Assembly: GCA_031260545.1 (NCBI GenBank)
Contig: JAIRJQ010000100.1
Coordinates: 1-11,166, forward strand
Direction: 5' to 3'
Length of the DNA: 11,166 bases
Origin: Methanomassiliicoccaceae archaeon
Lineage (GTDB): Archaea > Thermoplasmatota > Thermoplasmata > Methanomassiliicoccales > Methanomethylophilaceae
Shown here: positions 7,464 to 11,166 of the stretch, one piece after another
How the letters are laid out: each line of letters begins with the position of its first letter
Position numbering within the stretch: position 1 is the first letter of the stretch
Program-made: the position numbers and the translations under genes
Notes under the pieces: model-generated
Seen by the model: the letters and a program-made list of their open reading frames with translations, nothing else
What the model was told of the DNA's origin: nothing
Database searches by the model: none

Positions 7464-7850
7464 ATGTCAACAAAAGTCACTCTTACCGTCGAAGACCTTA
7501 CACTGGCGATACAGAACAGCATAAACAACAAAGGGATGGATGAAGAACAGGCTTATGCGCTGGCTAAGCACATCCTCAACTTTTTTGGGTATTCCGACCG
7601 GATAATAGACAACATCCTGGAGCCTGAGGATCGCGACGCATTCTACATGCTCGAGGACACCGGGATATTAACGACGGAACGCGAAGAGACAACGTTATAC
7701 GACGGAAGGGAGTGGAGGATACACTACTGGCTCTTCAGACGCGAACGTATAATTGAACTGATGAGCTCCCTCGATCAGACGAAGACCGAGGATGTTGCAG
7801 AATCCGTATACGGCGATCTTCCCGACGACATATGGAAACGCGGCAAGTAA
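7464..7850 (+). CDS. Small conserved-type protein of unknown function (possibly DUF6015)
   Basis: A 128-residue acidic soluble protein, preceded by AGGAG (7452-7456) 7 nt ahead of the ATG. No signal peptide, membrane helix or cysteine cluster is visible. The N-terminal half looks helical (VEDLTLAIQNSI, then EEQAYALAKHILNFFGYSDRI). The centre, DRDAFYMLEDTGILTTERE followed by TTLYDGREWRIHYWLF, reads as a helix then a beta-hairpin and could be a winged-helix or small alpha/beta fold. A charged C-terminal tail ends in KRGK. From memory it resembles the archaeal DUF6015 family, but I cannot check that. Codon style is like its neighbours, so it is probably native. It lies between serA and an XPD helicase that appears to have its own promoter, so neighbours give no firm clue. 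The coding call is confident; the function is unknown. Confidence 0.8.
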   Translation: MSTKVTLTVEDLTLAIQNSINNKGMDEEQAYALAKHILNFFGYSDRIIDNILEPEDRDAFYMLEDTGILTTEREETTLYDGREWRIHYWLFRRERIIELMSSLDQTKTEDVAESVYGDLPDDIWKRGK

Positions 7851-7883
7851 TTCGGAATTACTTTCGGCCACCTCCCGGAATTG

Positions 7884-7891
7884 TTATTATA
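7884..7891 (+). promoter_or_regulatory. TATA box of the XPD helicase gene (leaderless GTG start)
   Basis: TTATTATA is centred about 25.5 nt ahead of the GTG at 7913. The only purines before the GTG (TAGG) are too close to serve as a ribosome site. This predicts transcription starting on the GTG itself. Confidence 0.6.
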
Positions 7892-7921
7892 TTCACATTC
7901 ACAGTAACGTAGGTGAATATA
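7888..7921. repeat. 9-bp inverted repeat spanning promoter and start of the helicase gene
   Basis: Arms TATATTCAC (7888-7896) and GTGAATATA (7913-7921) are perfect reverse complements 16 nt apart. A further ATTCAC (7897-7902) directly follows the left arm. The left arm overlaps the TATA box, and the right arm covers the predicted start site and GTG. It is a candidate operator. Confidence 0.4.
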
Positions 7922-9790
7922 TTCCCGTACACGCCGAGAAGTTCGCAGAAGGAATTCATCGAACTCACGGAACGTTGTGTGAAGAAAGGCATCCCGTGCA
8001 TATTGGAATCCGGCACCGGGACAGGAAAAACAATATGCTCACTGGCCGGCGCGTTACCGTACGCGCTTGAGAAAAAGAAAAAGATCATCTATCTGACAAG
8101 AACAAGTTCGCAGCAGAAGCAGGCGATACTCGAGCTCAGGAAGATATCCGGCATCAGAAAAATATTTGCGATGGGTATCCAGGGAAGGGGCGCATCAACA
8201 TGTCCGAAGATATTGTCCGATCCTGAACTTATGACAGGATCGCCGGAAGAACTGTCGCGATTCTGTTCAGAGTTCAAAAGGCGCACCGGAACGGACGCCG
8301 GATGCAAATTTTATGACAGCATTTTAGAAACGAAGATGCAGGACCATATAGATCATTGCAGTTCGAAGATGCCTACGTCGGACGAATTCATCGAATACGC
8401 AATGGAAAGACGTTTGTGTCCGTATGAGATGATGAAACGCCTGATACAGAATGCGGATGTTGTGATAGCACCGTATCACTTCATATTCATGCCCGGCACA
8501 AGGGACCGGTTCTTGGGATGGATGAATGTCGCCCTTCGGGATGTGATCATAATTGTGGACGAGGCGCACAATCTTCCCGATCACCTTCGGGATGTGATGA
8601 CCGCAAGATACACAATGCGCGCGCTGGACCTTGCAGAGAATGAAGCGAAAGACCGGAAGGACCCGGAGGTGAGCAACGGAATCTCAGCGACCGATATGAT
8701 CAGCGCGATAAGACGATTGATGATACAGGCGAAAGAGGAGTTCCTGAGGGACGATGACGGTCTAATACCTCCGTACTTCATCGAGGACGGTCTGATGGAG
8801 GAACTTCAGATCAATTCGATGAAAGTGCGGAACATATGCAAAGCATTGATAGAGCACGGTGAAGTGGTCGCCGAAACAAAGAGAGCTAACGGTAAACTTC
8901 CAAGGTCGTACATGAGGTCGCTCGGCGCATTCATATTATTCTGGCTGGATGCCGACGAGGAGATATACGTTAAGCTGACAATAGCCGATGACACGGCGCT
9001 GGAGGCATTCTGCATGGACCCGTACTTCGCCGCGGAACCGTTGCGTTCCTGTCATGCGTCCGTGCATATGTCCGGAACGCTGGAGCCTCTTATCGAATAC
9101 CAGAACGTCCTGGGGCTGGAGGGCGCGGAACTTAAAAGATTTGCATCGCCGTTCGATCCCGATAACCTGATGATAATACACGCGGACGACGTGACCTCAA
9201 AGTATGACGACATAAAACAGGACGAATCGATAATTCCAAGGATGGAAGATCACATCGTCAACATACTGAATTCGGTGAAGAGGAACACTGCCGTGTTCTT
9301 TCCCTCATATTCGCTAATGGATCTGATGATCAAAGACGATATATGCGCAAGGGCGGGACGTACATCATTCATAGAAAGGAAAGGGATGACCAACACGGAA
9401 CATCAGGGAATGGTGGACGCGTTCAAAATGTCAGGCGGCGGGGTATTGTTCGCGGTAGCAGGAGGGAGAATAAGCGAAGGGATCGATTTTCCCGGAAAAG
9501 ATATGGAGGTGGCGATCATAGTAGGCATCCCGTTCTCAAGACCGGGAGCTAAACTCGACGCGCTTGTCCGTTATTATGATATACGGTCCGGGAACGGATG
9601 GGCGCATGCGGTGGCGTCGCCGGCATTAAGGAAAGTGAGGCAGGCAATAGGCAGGCTCATACGTTCGGAGAAAGATATCGGTGCCGCCGTGATATTGGAC
9701 AAACGTGCGTCGGCATATCCGTTACTGGCATCGGCACGCTCATCAGATGTTTCATCGGACGTACGTAACTTTTTCATGAAAAAGGATTGA
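7913..9790 (+). CDS. XPD/Rad3-family ATP-dependent DNA helicase with iron-sulfur domain
   Basis: An SF2 helicase of 625 residues that unwinds DNA 5'-3', as known for archaeal XPD; its role is probably repair. The Q-motif-like start PYTPRSSQKEF precedes Walker A SGTGTGKT (Lys39). Cysteines Cys97 (STCPK), Cys118 (RFCSE), Cys131 (GCKFYD) and Cys169 (LCPYEM) match the four ligands of the XPD 4Fe-4S cluster in order and local context; Cys149 is an extra one. Walker B is VDEAH (Asp216-His219). The long insert to about residue 340 is the arch-type region. SGTLEP (motif III/IV region), GGRISEGIDFPG (motif V) and QAIGRLIR (577-584, motif VI with the arginine finger) complete helicase domain 2. The GTG start is supported by a TATA box about 25 nt upstream; the next ATG is far inside. 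No partner repair gene is adjacent. It could instead serve a DinG-like role, but the CKFYD and CPYE contexts favour XPD. Confidence 0.9.
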   Translation: MNIFPYTPRSSQKEFIELTERCVKKGIPCILESGTGTGKTICSLAGALPYALEKKKKIIYLTRTSSQQKQAILELRKISGIRKIFAMGIQGRGASTCPKILSDPELMTGSPEELSRFCSEFKRRTGTDAGCKFYDSILETKMQDHIDHCSSKMPTSDEFIEYAMERRLCPYEMMKRLIQNADVVIAPYHFIFMPGTRDRFLGWMNVALRDVIIIVDEAHNLPDHLRDVMTARYTMRALDLAENEAKDRKDPEVSNGISATDMISAIRRLMIQAKEEFLRDDDGLIPPYFIEDGLMEELQINSMKVRNICKALIEHGEVVAETKRANGKLPRSYMRSLGAFILFWLDADEEIYVKLTIADDTALEAFCMDPYFAAEPLRSCHASVHMSGTLEPLIEYQNVLGLEGAELKRFASPFDPDNLMIIHADDVTSKYDDIKQDESIIPRMEDHIVNILNSVKRNTAVFFPSYSLMDLMIKDDICARAGRTSFIERKGMTNTEHQGMVDAFKMSGGGVLFAVAGGRISEGIDFPGKDMEVAIIVGIPFSRPGAKLDALVRYYDIRSGNGWAHAVASPALRKVRQAIGRLIRSEKDIGAAVILDKRASAYPLLASARSSDVSSDVRNFFMKKD

Positions 9791-9793
9791 AAG

Positions 9794-9801
9794 AATATAT
9801 A
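9794..9801 (+). promoter_or_regulatory. Possible TATA box of the carS-pyrE-ddh group
   Basis: AATATATA in the 46-nt gap after the helicase stop predicts a start near 9823, giving a 14-nt leader without a clear ribosome site. A second AT-rich element (GATATTCT, 9811-9818) would place the start almost on the ATG at 9837. Either way initiation looks weakly led. Confidence 0.4.
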
Positions 9802-9836
9802 CGGTCATTCGATATTCTTGCGCTGAGTGTAGAACA

Positions 9837-10409
9837 ATGGATGTGTTTGGCGTTATTGTCATCATGTTGGCAGGATTATGGTTATTCCTGCCGGCGATGC
9901 TGCCCAATTCTGCGGCCGTCGTCTTCGGCGGAGGAACGCCGGTGGACCTCGGTCGCTCGTGGAAAGGAAAAAGAATACTCGGCGACGGAAAAACATGGAG
10001 AGGATTCTTCGGCGGAGGGTTCGCAGGTTTTGTCCTCGGGATGATCCTCATGGGGATAGCGCTGTTGCTGAAAGCGGAAGACCCGTGGGGATACGGGGGC
10101 GGATGGACAGTTGTATGTATCGTACTCTCATTGTCATTCGGTTCTCTGCTCGGCGATATGATGGGATCATTCATTAAAAGACGTCTAGGCATACAGAGAG
10201 GTCAGAAGGCGCCTATTCTCGATCAGTATGATTTCCTCATAGGCGCGTTCCTTTTGACGATGCTGTTCAACTGGAAATGGGTGTACAGCACGTACATAGA
10301 GGGATGGAACATACTTGCATTGATATTCCTTCTCGCCATTACATTATTGCTGCATCGCGCAATGAACATAATCGGATACAAGGCGGGACTCAAGAAAGAG
10401 CCGTGGTGA
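9837..10409 (+). CDS. carS: CDP-archaeol synthase
   Basis: Integral membrane CTP transferase that turns 2,3-digeranylgeranylglyceryl phosphate (unsaturated archaetidic acid) into CDP-archaeol, the activated lipid used to attach polar headgroups. The 190-residue length fits the family. Helices are predicted at about residues 4-22, 57-78, 89-106, 132-147 and 154-172. Conserved cytosolic loops are clear: RILGDGKTWRGFFGG (about 47-61) and GSLLGDMMGSFIKRR, followed by GQKAPILDQYDF (together about 101-134). These contain the acidic residues expected to bind Mg-CTP, as in the related bacterial CdsA. The ATG at 9837 puts the first helix at the N-terminus. pyrE begins 4 nt after the stop, so the two are surely cotranscribed. 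Identification is strong and is the clearest sign that the organism is an archaeon. Confidence 0.93.
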   Translation: MDVFGVIVIMLAGLWLFLPAMLPNSAAVVFGGGTPVDLGRSWKGKRILGDGKTWRGFFGGGFAGFVLGMILMGIALLLKAEDPWGYGGGWTVVCIVLSLSFGSLLGDMMGSFIKRRLGIQRGQKAPILDQYDFLIGAFLLTMLFNWKWVYSTYIEGWNILALIFLLAITLLLHRAMNIIGYKAGLKKEPW

Positions 10410-10413
10410 TGAT

Positions 10414-10941
10414 ATGAACGAAATGAAGAAAGCGTTGGAGGACTGCGGAGCATTGCAGTTCGGAGAGTTCACGTTGGCATCCGGTGCCAAGAGCAATTAT
10501 TACATTGATATAAAGAGGGCGAGCACAGACCCGAAGGTGCTGTATCTCATATCGCAATTGATGGCGGAGAAGATACAGACGTCCGGAAAGAGATATGACC
10601 GCATCGCCGGCGTTGTCTTAGGTTCCGTGCCGCTTGCGGCGGCGTTATCGCTTGCAACGGGGATCCCGTATGTCATGGTGCGCAAAGAAAAAAAGGACCA
10701 CGGCACATCAAAGCTCATTGAAGGTGTTTTGAACAAAGGAGATTCCGTTATCGTAGTGGAAGATGTGATAACTTCGGCAGGGTCGAGCATTGCCGCCATC
10801 GCAACGCTGAGAGAACACGGCGCCAAGGTTGGTAATGTAATATCAGTGATAGACAGAGAATCGGGTGGTACGGAAGCGTTAAAGAACATTGACGTAACTC
10901 TTACAGCATTGGTAAAAGCATCAGATCTGCTGAAAAAATAA
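10414..10941 (+). CDS. pyrE: Orotate phosphoribosyltransferase
   Basis: Transfers the phosphoribosyl group of PRPP to orotate, giving OMP for UMP synthesis. The protein is 175 aa, the usual size for the short archaeal form. GEFTLASGAKSNYYIDIKRA is the N-terminal family signature. VMVRKEKKDHGTSKLIEG is the flexible catalytic loop with its conserved Lys/His/Gly. VIVVEDVITSAGSS carries the PRPP-binding motif with Glu116-Asp117 at its acidic pair. The start is set by GGTGAT (10405-10410), complementary to the archaeal 16S tail, only 3 nt ahead; an ATG at 10423 is a less likely alternative start. It lies 4 nt after carS and 33 nt before the diaminopimelate dehydrogenase, implying one transcript. 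The product feeds the UTP/CTP pool that CarS draws on. Confidence 0.94.
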   Translation: MNEMKKALEDCGALQFGEFTLASGAKSNYYIDIKRASTDPKVLYLISQLMAEKIQTSGKRYDRIAGVVLGSVPLAAALSLATGIPYVMVRKEKKDHGTSKLIEGVLNKGDSVIVVEDVITSAGSSIAAIATLREHGAKVGNVISVIDRESGGTEALKNIDVTLTALVKASDLLKK

Positions 10942-10960
10942 CATCACGGAAAGAAGGAAA

Positions 10961-10967
10961 AGGAGGT
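10961..10967 (+). promoter_or_regulatory. Strong ribosome binding site of the diaminopimelate dehydrogenase gene
   Basis: AGGAGGT, 7 nt ahead of the ATG at 10975, is the closest match to the 16S anti-Shine-Dalgarno in the window. It fixes the start and suggests efficient internal initiation on the carS-pyrE message. Confidence 0.8.
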
Positions 10968-10974
10968 CTCGGAC

Positions 10975-11166
10975 ATGGAAAAGATAAGAGCTGGCATATA
11001 CGGATACGGTAACATTGCGAAAGGTGTCGAGAAGGCGATAGGGAAGAGCAATGATGTTTCGTTGGTGGCAGTGTTCACAAGACGCGACCCGTCAAAGATC
11101 AAGACCGTTTCCGGAGCAAAGGTCATAGCGGCCGATAAGGTGCTTGAATATAAGGACAAGATAGAC
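10975..11166 (+). CDS. ddh: meso-Diaminopimelate D-dehydrogenase, 3' partial
   Basis: The first 64 codons are present; the rest lies beyond the right edge. In this family the enzyme makes meso-diaminopimelate in one step by NADPH-dependent reductive amination of tetrahydrodipicolinate, bypassing the acylated multi-enzyme branches to lysine. The N-terminus MEKIRAGIYGYGNIAKGVEK has the dinucleotide motif GYGN (Gly10-Asn13). VAVFTRRDP follows, with Arg36-Arg37 expected to hold the NADPH 2'-phosphate. As I recall it, the Corynebacterium enzyme aligns without gaps over this stretch (GYGN at 10-13, SRR at 35-37). A generic Gfo/Idh/MocA or DapB-like oxidoreductase is the alternative, but the GYGN...VEK...RR spacing favours ddh. 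It starts 33 nt after pyrE with a strong ribosome site. Confidence 0.78.
   Translation, partial: MEKIRAGIYGYGNIAKGVEKAIGKSNDVSLVAVFTRRDPSKIKTVSGAKVIAADKVLEYKDKID

Noticed and set aside
9787..10044. Plus-strand frame starting just before carS
   Set aside because: It overlaps carS in another frame; carS has its family motifs and membrane helices, while this frame turns into charged, motif-free sequence.
9752..10192. Minus-strand open frame of 146 codons across the helicase end and carS
   Set aside because: It overlaps two well-identified genes, is proline- and isoleucine-rich in a random way, and has no promoter or family motif.
1..11166. Mobile elements, CRISPR arrays, tRNA or rRNA genes, defence islands
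   Set aside because: No transposase, integrase, toxin-antitoxin pair, spaced repeat series, cloverleaf or rRNA segment seen. Codon style is even and all genes are on one strand, as in an ordinary chromosomal region.

Overview
The window is a stretch of an archaeal chromosome with about half GC and densely packed genes, all on the + strand. Two genes fix the domain. purP is the ATP/formate-dependent archaeal enzyme of purine synthesis, and carS is CDP-archaeol synthase, which acts on ether lipids. An XPD/Rad3 helicase, TATA-like boxes about 25 nt ahead of several starts, and at least two genes that look leaderless agree with this. Gene content and codon style suggest a euryarchaeal methanogen relative, most likely Thermoplasmatota (Methanomassiliicoccales-like). 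That finer placement is an impression, not something proved by the sequence.

Layout: (1) 1-2186, an RND/MMPL-type exporter whose N-terminus lies off the left edge, closed by a hairpin plus T-tract terminator. (2) 2366-3439, purP, with its own promoter and probably no leader. (3) 3488-4642, a class I (aspartate-type) aminotransferase. (4) 4739-5803 and 5800-7380, a class V aminotransferase and D-3-phosphoglycerate dehydrogenase, which overlap by 4 nt and form a phosphoserine-making pair. Their leader contains a perfect 16-bp palindrome. (5) 7464-7850, a small conserved-looking protein of unknown function. (6) 7913-9790, an XPD-family iron-sulfur helicase with a likely leaderless GTG start and an inverted repeat over its promoter. 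(7) 9837-10409 carS, 10414-10941 pyrE and 10975-11166 (cut by the right edge) a meso-diaminopimelate dehydrogenase, closely spaced and probably one transcript.

Together the genes cover nucleotide synthesis (purP, pyrE), amino-acid synthesis (phosphoserine/serine, transamination, diaminopimelate/lysine), membrane lipid headgroup activation (carS), DNA repair (XPD) and export or membrane transport (RND). I see no tRNA, rRNA, CRISPR array, insertion sequence, integrase or phage gene. No stretch longer than 300 nt lacks a gene; the largest gap is 2187-2365.

I did not find a convincing new multi-gene system. The points most worth a second look are the two promoter-proximal inverted repeats (4704-4719 and 7888-7921), the diaminopimelate dehydrogenase in an archaeal setting, the loss of the usual Asp in the second RND transmembrane motif, the absence of TAG stops, and the uncharacterised 128-aa protein.
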